Positions 7,921-16,220 of a stretch of DNA of 64,000 bases are shown here, piece by piece (the stretch's first letter is position 1; every line of letters starts with the position of its first letter). The position numbers and the translations under genes are program-made. The notes under the pieces are model-generated. The model was not told the DNA's origin, ran no database searches, and saw only the letters and a list, made by a program, of their open reading frames with translations. Location of the stretch: positions 6,623,001 to 6,687,000 of the forward strand of contig NZ_CP107996.1 in assembly GCF_036088315.1 (NCBI RefSeq). The letters are read 5' to 3'. The stretch comes from Streptomyces sp. NBC_00344 (GTDB lineage Bacteria; Actinomycetota; Actinomycetes; Streptomycetales; Streptomycetaceae).

Positions 7921-9099
7921 ATGACGAGAACGAAGATCATGGCCTGGGCGGGAGGTGCCCTGTATCTCCTCGTGGTGGTACTGCTCGTGGGAGGCGCGCC
8001 GCGGGCTTCGGGCACGGCCCACGGTTTCGGGGCACTGCTCGCCGCGAGTCTGCTGGTCGGGGTGGTACGGCGCATGCCGCTCCTGGCTCTGTCCCTGGCG
8101 CTCTTCGGGTCCACCGCCGTGGTGCTGGGCGCTCCTGGCCCCGCCCACTCCAACCTGTCGACTTGGTATCAGGGCCAGTTCCTGTCCTATCTGGCGGTAG
8201 ACCTCGTTCTGGGCTTCATCGTTGCCACTTGCGCGCGGCGCGCTTCGACCGTCGCCGTGGCCGGATCCCTCATCGTCCAGCTCGTGGTCATCGGCGGCTT
8301 CTCACACGGGAACAACCTGATTGTCAACGTCGTGATCGGCCTCCTGGCGATGGCCGCGGCCTGCACGGGGGCATTGTTGAGCCGCGAACGCAGCGAGCAC
8401 GCGGTGGCGCTGCGGTCACAGGAGGTCGCCGAGGCGGTGATGGCCGAACGGCTGCGAATCGCACGGGAGTTGCACGACATGGTTGCGCACAGCATCGGTA
8501 TCATCGCCATACAGGCCGGGGCGGCGAGCCAAGTCATCCGGAGCCGGCCCACGGAGGCCGGTGAGGCACTGCGGGCCATCGAGACCACCAGCAGGGAGAC
8601 TCTGTCGGGCCTTCGGCGCACACTGGTGGCACTCCGGCAGGCAGATCCGGGTACAGCGGCCTCGGGAGGACAGGCAGCCCTCGCACCCTCGCCGGGTCTG
8701 GCGGACATCGACCGGCTGGCGGCGGCCACGGCCGACGCGGGGGTGCATGTGGATGTGCGCCGCAGTGGGGAAGAGCGCCCCCTGCCGGCCGACATCGACC
8801 TGTCCGCCTTCCGTATCGTCCAGGAGGCGCTGACCAACGTGGTCCGCCACGCGGGCACCGGACGCTGTCGGGTGCTCATCGACTACGGGGACGAGGAGCT
8901 GTCCGTGGAGGTCGTCGACGATGGGCGCGGTGCCACCGGGAACAGCTCGGCCCACGGCTTCGGTCTCGTGGGCATGCGGGAGCGGGTCGCCCTGTTGTAC
9001 GGCGACCTCAGCGCCGGGACGCGTCCCGAGGGCGGTTTCCGGGTGACGGCCCGGCTGCCGCTGCCGGACCTCGCCGGAGTTCCGGTGGAAGCCCGATGA
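7921..9099 (+). CDS. Two-component sensor histidine kinase (NarL/DesK type)
   Basis: A 392-residue membrane kinase. The first 155 residues are mostly hydrophobic (five or six membrane segments) with short loops, so it probably senses a signal within or near the membrane. A HisKA_3 domain follows with the phospho-accepting His185 in RELHDMVAHSIG. The ATPase domain has the N-box Asn305 in EALTNVVRHAG and glycine boxes DDGRG (about 333) and GFGLVGM (about 346). It phosphorylates the response regulator encoded next, with a 4-bp ATGA overlap. Its divergent neighbours encode an ABC exporter, its likely target. Confidence 0.93.
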   Translation: MTRTKIMAWAGGALYLLVVVLLVGGAPRASGTAHGFGALLAASLLVGVVRRMPLLALSLALFGSTAVVLGAPGPAHSNLSTWYQGQFLSYLAVDLVLGFIVATCARRASTVAVAGSLIVQLVVIGGFSHGNNLIVNVVIGLLAMAAACTGALLSRERSEHAVALRSQEVAEAVMAERLRIARELHDMVAHSIGIIAIQAGAASQVIRSRPTEAGEALRAIETTSRETLSGLRRTLVALRQADPGTAASGGQAALAPSPGLADIDRLAAATADAGVHVDVRRSGEERPLPADIDLSAFRIVQEALTNVVRHAGTGRCRVLIDYGDEELSVEVVDDGRGATGNSSAHGFGLVGMRERVALLYGDLSAGTRPEGGFRVTARLPLPDLAGVPVEAR

Positions 9100-9758
9100 C
9101 CGCCGCTCCCGTACGCGTCGTACTCGCCGACGACCAGCCACTGGTGCGGTCCGGCCTGCGCCTGGTCATGGCCGATCACCCCGACCTGGAGGTCGTCGGC
9201 GAAGCCGCAACCGGTGCCGAGGCGGTCCAACTGGTCAGGGACATCGGCCCCGACGTCGTGGTGATGGACATCCGGATGCCCGGCATGGACGGGATCGAGG
9301 CCACTCGCCTGATCACTGCCGGCCCGACCGCAACGCGCGTCCTCGTCCTGACCACGTTCGACGAGGACGACTACGTCTACGGCGCGCTGCGGGCCGGAGC
9401 GAGCGGCTTCGTGGTCAAGGACATGGCGCTGAACGAGATCCTCGCGGCGATCCGCGTGGTCGCCGTCGGCGATGCACTGATCGCGCCGGGGATCACGCGC
9501 CGACTGATCGCCGACTTCGCCGGGCGCCCCCCGCAGCGCTCCCCGCGGCCGGTCGAGGGCATCACCGAGCGGGAACGGGAAGTCCTGACCCTCATCGGGC
9601 GCGGCCGGACGAACACCGAGATCGCGGAGGACCTCTTCATCACGGTGGCCACCGCCAAGTCGCACGTGTCACGCCTGCTCACCAAACTGGGCGCCCGGGA
9701 CCGGGTCCAGCTCGTGATCACCGCCTATGAGGTGGGGCTCGTCACGCTGCCCGGCTGA
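9096..9758 (+). CDS. LuxR/NarL-family response regulator
   Basis: A 220-residue response regulator. The receiver domain (about 1-125) has the acidic pair D12-D13, phospho-acceptor D58 in VVVMDIRMPGMDG, and the conserved Lys in GFVVKDM near 110. The C-terminal LuxR helix-turn-helix (about 153-205) contains TEREREVLTLIGRG and TEIAEDLFI. It is translated with the kinase through a 4-bp overlap and is the DNA-binding output of the pair. Likely targets, by position, are the divergent ABC exporter and its own operon. Confidence 0.95.
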   Translation: MTAAPVRVVLADDQPLVRSGLRLVMADHPDLEVVGEAATGAEAVQLVRDIGPDVVVMDIRMPGMDGIEATRLITAGPTATRVLVLTTFDEDDYVYGALRAGASGFVVKDMALNEILAAIRVVAVGDALIAPGITRRLIADFAGRPPQRSPRPVEGITEREREVLTLIGRGRTNTEIAEDLFITVATAKSHVSRLLTKLGARDRVQLVITAYEVGLVTLPG

Positions 9759-9799
9759 GCAGGCACCGCGGCTTCGGTCAGTCCCGGAGCCGTGGTGCC

Positions 9800-10053
9800 T
9801 GCTGCCTCCCCCCTGCGGAGTGCGCGGGACGGGCACCGCCGCCCGGATGGACAGGTCCAGATCGACGCTGTTCATGTCCAGTTCGAACCGGCCGTACGGA
9901 TTCACATGGGTCCCGCCGCACATGGCACAGCGCGGCCAGCAGCGTCAGGCGCCGCGGCGGCTTCATCCGCCCCAGGTTCGCCGGGTACTCCTTCGACGCC
10001 CGCGCCCGCCACGCGTCCACCAGCTTCTCCGACACGTCCGCGGTTGTGCCCAC
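9800..10053 (-). pseudogene. Relic of a Tn3-family transposase
   Basis: The minus strand from 10053 reads VDAWRARASKEYPANL and then RRLTLLAALC, resembling an internal segment of Tn3-family transposases. A shift to another frame then gives THVNPYGRFELDMNS, which resembles the end of such transposases (the H-x-N-x-x-GRY/F region). The roughly 500-700 residues normally between the two are missing, as are both transposon ends and any resolvase. It is a deletion remnant. Assignment rests on remembered family motifs, not a search. Confidence 0.5.
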
Positions 10054-10080
10054 TCCTTGTCACCTACGGGCGAGCTCGGC

Positions 10081-10575
10081 TCAGCCGTGATAGGTGATGT
10101 AGCCGTTGCCATCGCGGTCGTTGGCGCTCCTGGTGTAGGCGTGGACGTCCGAGCGGCTGCCGCCGGGCTTGTAGAGGTAGACCGTGTCCTTGTCGTTGTT
10201 CCACATGAAGTTGCAGTTGTTGCGGTAGACGACGTTGTTGGTGTCGGAGTCGGTGCCGTGGCCGCCGCGGAGCTTGATGTAGTCGCCGGGCTGCAGATAG
10301 TGGTTGGCGGTGAACGTGAAATGGTTGCCGGTGGCGTCCTTGACGACGTAGCCCTTGAGATTGATGGTCGTCGATGACGAGTAGTTCTCGAGCGTCAGGT
10401 ATTCCTCGCGGCTGTTTCCGGAGGAACAGCTGTTGGAGTCCCGGCCGGGTGCGTCGTACTGGATTCCGCGGATCTTGAGTGCCGAGGAGTATTCGGTGGC
10501 CTGGGCCGGGAACGCGGCTATCGCAGTCAGGGTGCCGGCCGCGATGGCCGCCGCGGTGACAAGGGTCTTGTGCAT
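10081..10575 (-). CDS. Secreted lamin-tail-domain-like protein
   Basis: A 164-residue secreted protein. Residues 1-30 form a signal peptide (MHKTLVTAAAIAAGTLTAIA core, cleavage after PAQA). The mature part resembles the lamin-tail domain (LTD): EEYLTLENYSSSTTINLKGY and LQPGDYIKLRGGHGTD are its typical beta-strand and turn signatures. Two cysteines (NSCSSGN and NNCNFMW) could form a disulfide. Bacterial LTD proteins are cell-surface or secreted and their role is poorly known. The ATG at 10575 is preceded by GGGGGA. It lies next to the Tn3 relic. Confidence 0.82.
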   Translation of the reverse strand: MHKTLVTAAAIAAGTLTAIAAFPAQATEYSSALKIRGIQYDAPGRDSNSCSSGNSREEYLTLENYSSSTTINLKGYVVKDATGNHFTFTANHYLQPGDYIKLRGGHGTDSDTNNVVYRNNCNFMWNNDKDTVYLYKPGGSRSDVHAYTRSANDRDGNGYITYHG

Positions 10576-11315
10576 GTGAGGTCCCCCCTCGGTGGTGCTG
10601 ATGAGTGGCAGAAGCCTACAGACGTCGCAGGCAGCCCGTTGCCGTATCAAGTCCGAATCCATGGCGGGATTTTGGGACTTTCCCTCGCGCCCGGTTCGGC
10701 CGGACGGCCTGTGGGGGAAGGCGACCGACCGGTGGTTCAGGTATCAGATCCTTGCGGCCGAACACCGAATTCGGGCGCGGGCATCCAGTGCGGAACGGAA
10801 GGTTCCTCAGGTGCCGCGGGCTCTGCGGCGGACGTCACCGGGGCTGTTGCGCACAGGACGGTCAGGGGGAGGATGCTTTCCCAGCCCCACAGTCGCAGCC
10901 CCACCGTCGTGGTCGCGTAGCTGCGGACCTCGAGCCCAGGGATGTTCGTACGGTTCCAGACCGATGGCGTGTTGTCCATGACCCATAGTGGCGCCGGACG
11001 TCGTCAGCGGGCGTTGCGACACGAGACCGTTTGCCGTTGCGAGATGTTCTGCGGCCCCACTGCACCGGCACCACAGCTGACCGAGGTGTGCGGGGTGCCC
11101 GTCCGGAAGCGAGTCAGCCCCGGGAGACACAGCGGGCCCTCGGTCTCGGTTCCGGGCTCTCCTGGTTGTTCATGAAACGGCCATGAGTGCCCCAAGTATT
11201 CACCCTTAGGCAAAGCGTTCGATATCAATGGACAAACGCTCTTGTTCCGCGCATGCCTCCCCGATGAGATCACGGCAGCCGCTTCGTGCGGCTCCGCTCC
11301 ATACAAGGAGAATTC
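10576..11315. other. 740-bp stretch without an assured gene
   Basis: Holds the divergent promoters of the LTD protein (minus) and the sedolisin gene (plus). The only frame with coding-like third positions is the 80-codon minus-strand ORF at 10737-10979, listed separately. No clear repeats were seen. Confidence 0.4.
10737..10979 (-). CDS. Possible small membrane or secreted protein, doubtful
   Basis: An 80-codon frame from ATG 10979. Its first 50 codons have a high share of G/C third positions and it contains a hydrophobic stretch, GLRLWGWESILPLTVLCATA, which could be a membrane segment or signal. No ribosome binding site is visible and no family is recognised; the last 25 codons look non-coding. 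It may be a decayed fragment of a longer gene. Confidence 0.25.
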   Translation of the reverse strand: MDNTPSVWNRTNIPGLEVRSYATTTVGLRLWGWESILPLTVLCATAPVTSAAEPAAPEEPSVPHWMPAPEFGVRPQGSDT

Positions 11316-12692
11316 ATGCGCATAGCCCGTCCCCGGCCCCGTGCTGGGGCCGCAACGGCAGGGGCCACCGCCCTCGTCGCCGCTGCGGTGATAGCCACCC
11401 CCCTGAGCAGCAGTGCCATCGCAGCACCCGCCCATGCCGTACCGCAGACCAAGGCGGTACCGGCTGCCGCGGGTCATCTGCTGGTCAGTGGTGTGAGCAG
11501 TCCCCTGTCCATCGAGCAGTGCCGGACGAAGTGGAAGATCGCCTGCTACAGCCCGATCCAGTACCGGCAGGCGTACAACCTCAACCCGCTGTACAAGTCC
11601 GGGATCACGGGCAAGGGCCGCACGATCGTCATCGTCGACTCGTACGGCTCGCCGACCATCCAGCACGATCTCGACGTCTACAGCAGGCAGTTCGGGTTGA
11701 AGAGCAGCAAGGTACAGGTCAAGAAGTGGGGCCACGTCCCCAAGTTCGACCCGAAGAACGCCGACATGACCGGCTGGGCCGGCGAGTCGACGCTCGATGT
11801 GGAGATGGCTCACGCGGTCGCCCCCGATGCGAAGATCGTGCTCGTGGAGACCGCGGTCGCGGAGACCGAAGGTGTGACCGGTCTGCCGGAGATGATGTCC
11901 GCTGAGAAGTCTCTCATCGACCACGGCGTCGGTGACGTGATCTCGCAGAGCTTCGGCGCGACGGAGAACACGTTCCCCGGCTTCGGCAAGGGTGACTTCT
12001 CGAGCATCGGCAAGCTCCGTTACGCGTTCAAGGACGCCGCCAGGCACGGGGTGACCGTCCTTGCCTCCTCCGGTGACGGCGGTGCCACCGACAGCACCGC
12101 GGACGGCAAGGGTTACTACAAGAAGCGCGTCAACTCATGGCCCTCTTCCGACCCGTTGGTGACGTCGATCGGCGGAACCCAACTGCACCTCGACGACAAG
12201 GGCAATCGCACCGCGCCGGAGAGCGTGTACAACGATTACGGCTCCGGTGGTGGCGGCCAGTCGCACGTCTTCGGCCGTCCCGCGTTCCAGAACGGCGTGA
12301 AGAACCTCGTCGGCGCGCGCCGCGGCACCCCGGATGTGTCGATGGCCGCAGCGGTCAACGGCGGCGCGTGGGTGTACTCCAGCTACGATCCGACGTCGGT
12401 CGGCTGGGACGTCTCCGGTGGCACGAGCGAGGCCGGGCCGCTGTTCTCCGGCGTCGTCGCCCTCGCCGACCAGGCCGCCGGTCACCGGGTGGGGAACATC
12501 AACAAGGCGTTGTACACCCTGTTCCGTCACCGGTCGTCCGGCGTCGTTGATGTCAACGACGGTACGAACAACAGCTATCAGGGTGTGACCGGCTACACCG
12601 CCGTCGACGGCTACGACATGGCCACAGGCGTCGGCACCGTGGACGCGGCACGGTTCGTGCCTGCCCTCGCCCGCGCGAGCCGCCGCGGCTGA
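11316..12692 (+). CDS. Secreted S53-family serine peptidase (sedolisin)
   Basis: A 458-residue secreted protease. Residues 1-41 form a signal peptide. The sedolisin catalytic set is complete: Glu157 and Asp161 in GESTLDVEMAHAVAPDA, oxyanion Asp254 in SSGDGGA, and Ser371 in SGGTSEAGP. The C-terminal segment with DVNDG and DMATGVGTVD matches the calcium-binding end of the fold. The region before the catalytic domain is only about 50 residues, much shorter than the usual ~180-residue propeptide, so activation may differ from kumamolisin. The ATG at 11316 has AAGGAG directly before it. Confidence 0.92.
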   Translation: MRIARPRPRAGAATAGATALVAAAVIATPLSSSAIAAPAHAVPQTKAVPAAAGHLLVSGVSSPLSIEQCRTKWKIACYSPIQYRQAYNLNPLYKSGITGKGRTIVIVDSYGSPTIQHDLDVYSRQFGLKSSKVQVKKWGHVPKFDPKNADMTGWAGESTLDVEMAHAVAPDAKIVLVETAVAETEGVTGLPEMMSAEKSLIDHGVGDVISQSFGATENTFPGFGKGDFSSIGKLRYAFKDAARHGVTVLASSGDGGATDSTADGKGYYKKRVNSWPSSDPLVTSIGGTQLHLDDKGNRTAPESVYNDYGSGGGGQSHVFGRPAFQNGVKNLVGARRGTPDVSMAAAVNGGAWVYSSYDPTSVGWDVSGGTSEAGPLFSGVVALADQAAGHRVGNINKALYTLFRHRSSGVVDVNDGTNNSYQGVTGYTAVDGYDMATGVGTVDAARFVPALARASRRG

Positions 12693-12730
12693 CCACCGCA
12701 CCGCGCCGGATCCCGGCGCACCCCTCCACA

Positions 12731-12767
12731 TCACCGGGCGGGCTCGGCTGCCGAGCCCGCCCGGTGA
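12731..12767. terminator. Strong bidirectional hairpin
   Basis: Perfect 17-bp arms (12731-12747 and 12751-12767) with a 3-nt loop, between the convergent sedolisin and SDR genes. It can end transcription from both sides. Confidence 0.85.
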
Positions 12768-12826
12768 CAGGGAGCACGCTCGGTGCTGTGCACGTCCGGG
12801 CGCGATGGCGACGCCGCCAGGTCCGT

Positions 12827-13537
12827 CTACCAGGGGAGGGTGCCTTCGGCGTCGAAGTAGCCCCCGGTGGGGCCGTCGGAGCCGGCCCGCGCCATGCGGA
12901 CGATGATCTCGGCGCCCTGCTCGACGGTCTGGATGCCGGTGTTCCCGTTCAGGTCCGTCTTGGTGAAGCCGGGCTCCACCGCGTTGATCCGCATGCTCGG
13001 GAACGCCTTCGCGTACTGCACGGTGATCATGTTGACCGCGGCCTTGGAGGCGGGGTAGGCGACGCCGGGGTAGGCGTACGCCGGGGTGTCCGGGGTGCTG
13101 ACGCGGGTCAGCGAAGCCAGGCCGCTGCTGACGTTGACCACGACCGGGGCGCTGGACCGCTGCAGTAGCGGGAGAAACGCGCGCGTGACGCGCACCATGC
13201 CGAAGACGTTCGTCTCGAAGGTCCTCCGCATCAGATCGGCGGTCACGTCCGCCGGGCCGATCACCCCGTTGTCGTCGCTCCTCTCCGTTTCGATGCCCGC
13301 GTTGTTGATCAGTACGTCAAGCCCTCCACCGGCCTCGATCGTCTTCACCGCCGCAGCCACGGAAGCGTCGTCGGTGACGTCGAGCTGGACCACCCGTGCG
13401 CCCAGTTGCCCGGCGGCCCGGCGGCCGCGTTCTGTATCCCGGCTCCCGATGTAGACGGTGTGGCCCGCGGCCATGAGCCGCCGGGCGGTCTCGAAACCGA
13501 GACCCTTGTTCGCTCCGGTGATCAGTGTTGCTGTCAT
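12827..13537 (-). CDS. Short-chain dehydrogenase/reductase
   Basis: A 236-residue classical SDR. The coenzyme site TGANKGLG is at residues 7-14, NNAG near 78-81, catalytic Ser138 in NVSSGLAS, and the Tyr161-x3-Lys165 pair in YPASK. The acidic ending of beta-strand 2 is replaced by GSRD, which favours NADPH. The substrate is unknown. It is divergent from the XRE-MmyB regulator across 101 bp holding a near-perfect palindrome, so regulator and enzyme form the common Streptomyces pair in which the regulator controls the SDR. Confidence 0.92.
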   Translation of the reverse strand: MTATLITGANKGLGFETARRLMAAGHTVYIGSRDTERGRRAAGQLGARVVQLDVTDDASVAAAVKTIEAGGGLDVLINNAGIETERSDDNGVIGPADVTADLMRRTFETNVFGMVRVTRAFLPLLQRSSAPVVVNVSSGLASLTRVSTPDTPAYAYPGVAYPASKAAVNMITVQYAKAFPSMRINAVEPGFTKTDLNGNTGIQTVEQGAEIIVRMARAGSDGPTGGYFDAEGTLPW

Positions 13538-13581
13538 GCCTCCACGGTCCGGTGAAACCGCCCGGTCAGCCAGTCGTCCCG

Positions 13582-13610
13582 TCTTCCTGGGACTGTCAGT
13601 ACCAGGAAGA
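13582..13610. promoter_or_regulatory. 29-bp near-perfect palindromic operator
   Basis: Arms TCTTCCTGG (13582-13590) and CCAGGAAGA (13602-13610) surround a second inverted repeat ACTG-T-CAGT. Only one position pair (13591/13601) breaks the symmetry. It lies between the divergent SDR and XRE-MmyB genes, 29 bp before the regulator start, and is the probable binding site of that regulator. Confidence 0.75.
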
Positions 13611-13638
13611 GCCGGGCAACGCGGTGCACAGTGGTGTC

Positions 13639-14469
13639 ATGGCGATCACTGAGTTCGGGCACACGGTGCGGCGCTGGCGCGACCGGGCTTCCCCCGCGGC
13701 GGCCGGGCTGCCCGTCGGCGGCCACCGGCGCGCGACCGGGTTGCGCCGTGAGGAGCTCGCGCTGCTGGCCGGGATCTCGGTGGACTACGTCACCCGCCTT
13801 GAACAGGGCCGGGCGACCAACCCGTCGGAACAGGTCGTGGAAGCTCTGGGACGGGCTCTCCGCCTTTCCGGCGCCGAGCGCGAGCATCTGTTCAACGCCG
13901 CAGGGCTGGTGCCGCCGGGGCAGGGCACCGTGCCCGCCTACATCACGCCGAGCGTGCAGCGGATGCTGGACCGGCTGACCGGGACGCCGGTCGCGGTCTC
14001 CGACGCGGCGTGGACATTGCTGCTGGCCAACCCGCTGTACACGGCACTGATGGGGGAGCGGCGCGGCAAGGAGCGCAACGCGGTGTGGCGCAACTTTCTG
14101 GGCTCGGGCAGCCGCGTCCGCCACACACCGCAGTCCCAGCGCGCCCTGGAGGCCGCGCAGGTCGCCACTCTGCGTGCGACGACGAGCCGGTATCCGGCCG
14201 ACCAGCGGTTGCTGCGCCTGGTCGCGGAGCTGCGCGCCAACAGCGACCGGTTCGCCCAACTGTGGGAATCCAGAGCGGTGGGCGGGCACGAGGCGTCGCT
14301 CAAGACCGTCGATCACCCGCAGGTGGGTCCTCTGACGCTGGACTGTGACGTGCTCAGCGTCGCCGGCAGCGACCTGCGCATCATGATCTACACGGCCGAG
14401 CCCGGAACCGATGACGCCGAACGGCTTGCGCTCCTCTCCGTCATCGGCACCCAGACACTCGTCGGGTAG
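13639..14469 (+). CDS. XRE-family regulator with MmyB-like ligand domain
   Basis: A 276-residue regulator. The N-terminal helix-turn-helix (about 10-85) has the family pattern GLRREELALLAGISVDY and RLEQGRATNPS. The C-terminal two-thirds match the MmyB-like PAS-related domain, with DAAWTLLLANPLYTALMG, LWESRAVGGHEASLKTVDHP and IMIYTAEPGTDDAERLALLS. Such proteins typically bind fatty-acid-like ligands and control an adjacent SDR, which is divergent here. The ATG at 13639 begins the conserved helix-turn-helix; the frame is open upstream but would cover the operator. Confidence 0.92.
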   Translation: MAITEFGHTVRRWRDRASPAAAGLPVGGHRRATGLRREELALLAGISVDYVTRLEQGRATNPSEQVVEALGRALRLSGAEREHLFNAAGLVPPGQGTVPAYITPSVQRMLDRLTGTPVAVSDAAWTLLLANPLYTALMGERRGKERNAVWRNFLGSGSRVRHTPQSQRALEAAQVATLRATTSRYPADQRLLRLVAELRANSDRFAQLWESRAVGGHEASLKTVDHPQVGPLTLDCDVLSVAGSDLRIMIYTAEPGTDDAERLALLSVIGTQTLVG

Positions 14470-14855
14470 CAGCGGACCGGCCGGGCGCAGCGGCCATCGG
14501 GTTCCGGGGCCCGGTAAGCACCTGAATGCACACGTCGTGCCCGCCGCCGCGCTCCACCGGCCGTGGCTGCCGATGGGCGGCTGGAACAGGCCTGATCCGG
14601 TGTGCGACTCGGCGACGATCCGGAAGGCTGACCCGCCGGCAGGCGGGAGTGCGCGAACAGCGGCGAGTCAACATCCCTACCCACAAGACTCGTTGAGTAT
14701 TCACGGAATCTCCATGCATGTTTGGCGAACGCCAAGGCGAATGTACGCACAAACGTGCGTGCGTCACTCTGTGCCGTGATGGAGTAGCACACGGTCCCGA
14801 ACCTGCGGGCCACGTGCCGGGCCCGACATCAGCCCAGGCCTGACCTAGGAGAGCC
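14470..14855. other. 386-bp region upstream of the ATP-grasp gene
   Basis: No convincing gene. It probably holds the promoter of the 14856-19606 cassette. It carries a 14-bp palindrome at 14722-14735 (separate entry) and a second small inverted repeat, ACGCAC-AAAC-GTGCGT, at 14745-14760, both within 135 bp of the start. Confidence 0.5.
14722..14735. promoter_or_regulatory. Palindrome upstream of the ATP-grasp cassette
   Basis: TTGGCGAACGCCAA is a perfect inverted repeat with 6-bp arms and a 2-bp centre, 121 bp before the GTG start. With the inverted repeat at 14745-14760 it could be an operator for a cassette regulator, for example the PAS-LuxR protein encoded at 19619-20617. Confidence 0.35.
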
Positions 14856-16220
14856 GTGACAGCCTTCGCCCCCATTCTCTTCGTCTACGCCAAGGGCGGC
14901 CCGCCGCTGGCGTATGCGATACCCCGGATCGCCGCGCACGCCCAGGTGCACGTGCTGGCGCTCGCGCCACTGCCGGAGGCGACGGCGGACACGTGGTGGC
15001 CGCGCTGCGAGACGGTCACCGAGGCGCAGCCGGTGGAGGGGGACGACCTGGTGGACCTGATCTGCCGTCACGCGCGCATCGTGGGGGCCCGCGCCGTGAT
15101 GACGCTGTCGGAGTACGCCGTCGTCGCCGTCGCCCACGCCGGCCGCCGCCTCGGCCTGGCGGGTGTCGGCCCCAATGTCGAGGCGGCGCGCGACAAGCGC
15201 CAGATGCGCAGCCGCTGGCACGAGGCCGGCGTACCGGTCCCGGGCTTCGCGCCGGTGGACCGCGCCGCCGACATCACCGAGGCCTTCGCCCGACTGCGGC
15301 CGCCACTGCTGCTGAAGGCGGCGTGGAGCGCCGGTTCCACCGCGCACGTCCGCGTGCGCGACGAAGCGCAGGCCGAACGTGCCTGGCAGCTCGGCCGCAG
15401 CGTGATGGCCGACTCCGCCGCCCAGGGGTACGCCGAACTGCACTCCGTCCACGGTGGTGTGAGTGACTTCCTGCTCGAGGAGATCGTCACCGGCGACGCG
15501 TCAGCCTGGTTCGAGGGCGAGGGCTGGGGTGACTACGTGAGTGTCGAGGGCATCGTCGCGGACGGTGTCTACCACCCCCTGTGCATCAACGGCCGCATGC
15601 CCACGATCCCTCCGTTCACGGAGAGGGCTGGCCTCGCCCCGGTCGCCCTGCCCGCGGAGGCCCAGCGCCGCATCGAGGAGGTCTCCCGGCAGGCCGTCGA
15701 CGCGCTGCAGCTGGAGAACTGCGCCACACACACCGAGATCAAGCTCGGCGCGGACGGCGAGATGTGGGTGATCGAGACGGCGGCCCGCTTCGGCGGTGTC
15801 ATGACGACCCGTCAGGTCGAGACGGTCTACGGTCTGGACATGCTCGGCATGCTGGTGCGCCAACTGCTCGGGGAGAAGGTCGACTACCCGGAACGGATGC
15901 TCACCCGGGGCGAGGGCGCCGCAGGCTCTCTCGTGATCCTTGCCGCCGATGCCGAGGGCCGCCCGTGGAGTGAACTGCCGCCGTGGGACTTCGACGCCGT
16001 CGACTGGCCGGCGCTCCTCGGTGACGGCTCGCACATCGAGCTGGTCCGCGAGGCCAGCCTGCCGCCCGGCACCCCGATGCCCGCCTACGAGGAGGCAGGC
16101 GGCGCCAACGCGATGGCCGCGCTCTGCTTCGTGACGGCCGCCTCGGAGCAGGAGCTGATCGCAGACTGCGAGAACGTCGTCGCCGCTCTGCCGCAGCACC
16201 TCACGGGGAAGCGCGCATGA
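14856..16220 (+). CDS. ATP-grasp carboxylate-amine ligase
   Basis: A 454-residue predicted ATP-dependent ligase. The N-terminal ~110 residues form the pre-ATP-grasp domain. Lys154 in LLLKAAWSAGS is the nucleotide-binding lysine, LLEEIVTG (about 206) the adenine-binding strand, and THTEIKL (about 291) with IETAARFGG (306-314) carries the Mg/ATP Glu and Arg. This pattern is seen in L-amino-acid ligases of the BacD/carnosine synthase type, which activate a carboxylate as acyl phosphate and join it to an amine; the substrates here are unknown. The GTG at 14856 follows AGGAGAGCC. It overlaps the next gene by 4 bp (ATGA). Confidence 0.88.
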   Translation: MTAFAPILFVYAKGGPPLAYAIPRIAAHAQVHVLALAPLPEATADTWWPRCETVTEAQPVEGDDLVDLICRHARIVGARAVMTLSEYAVVAVAHAGRRLGLAGVGPNVEAARDKRQMRSRWHEAGVPVPGFAPVDRAADITEAFARLRPPLLLKAAWSAGSTAHVRVRDEAQAERAWQLGRSVMADSAAQGYAELHSVHGGVSDFLLEEIVTGDASAWFEGEGWGDYVSVEGIVADGVYHPLCINGRMPTIPPFTERAGLAPVALPAEAQRRIEEVSRQAVDALQLENCATHTEIKLGADGEMWVIETAARFGGVMTTRQVETVYGLDMLGMLVRQLLGEKVDYPERMLTRGEGAAGSLVILAADAEGRPWSELPPWDFDAVDWPALLGDGSHIELVREASLPPGTPMPAYEEAGGANAMAALCFVTAASEQELIADCENVVAALPQHLTGKRA

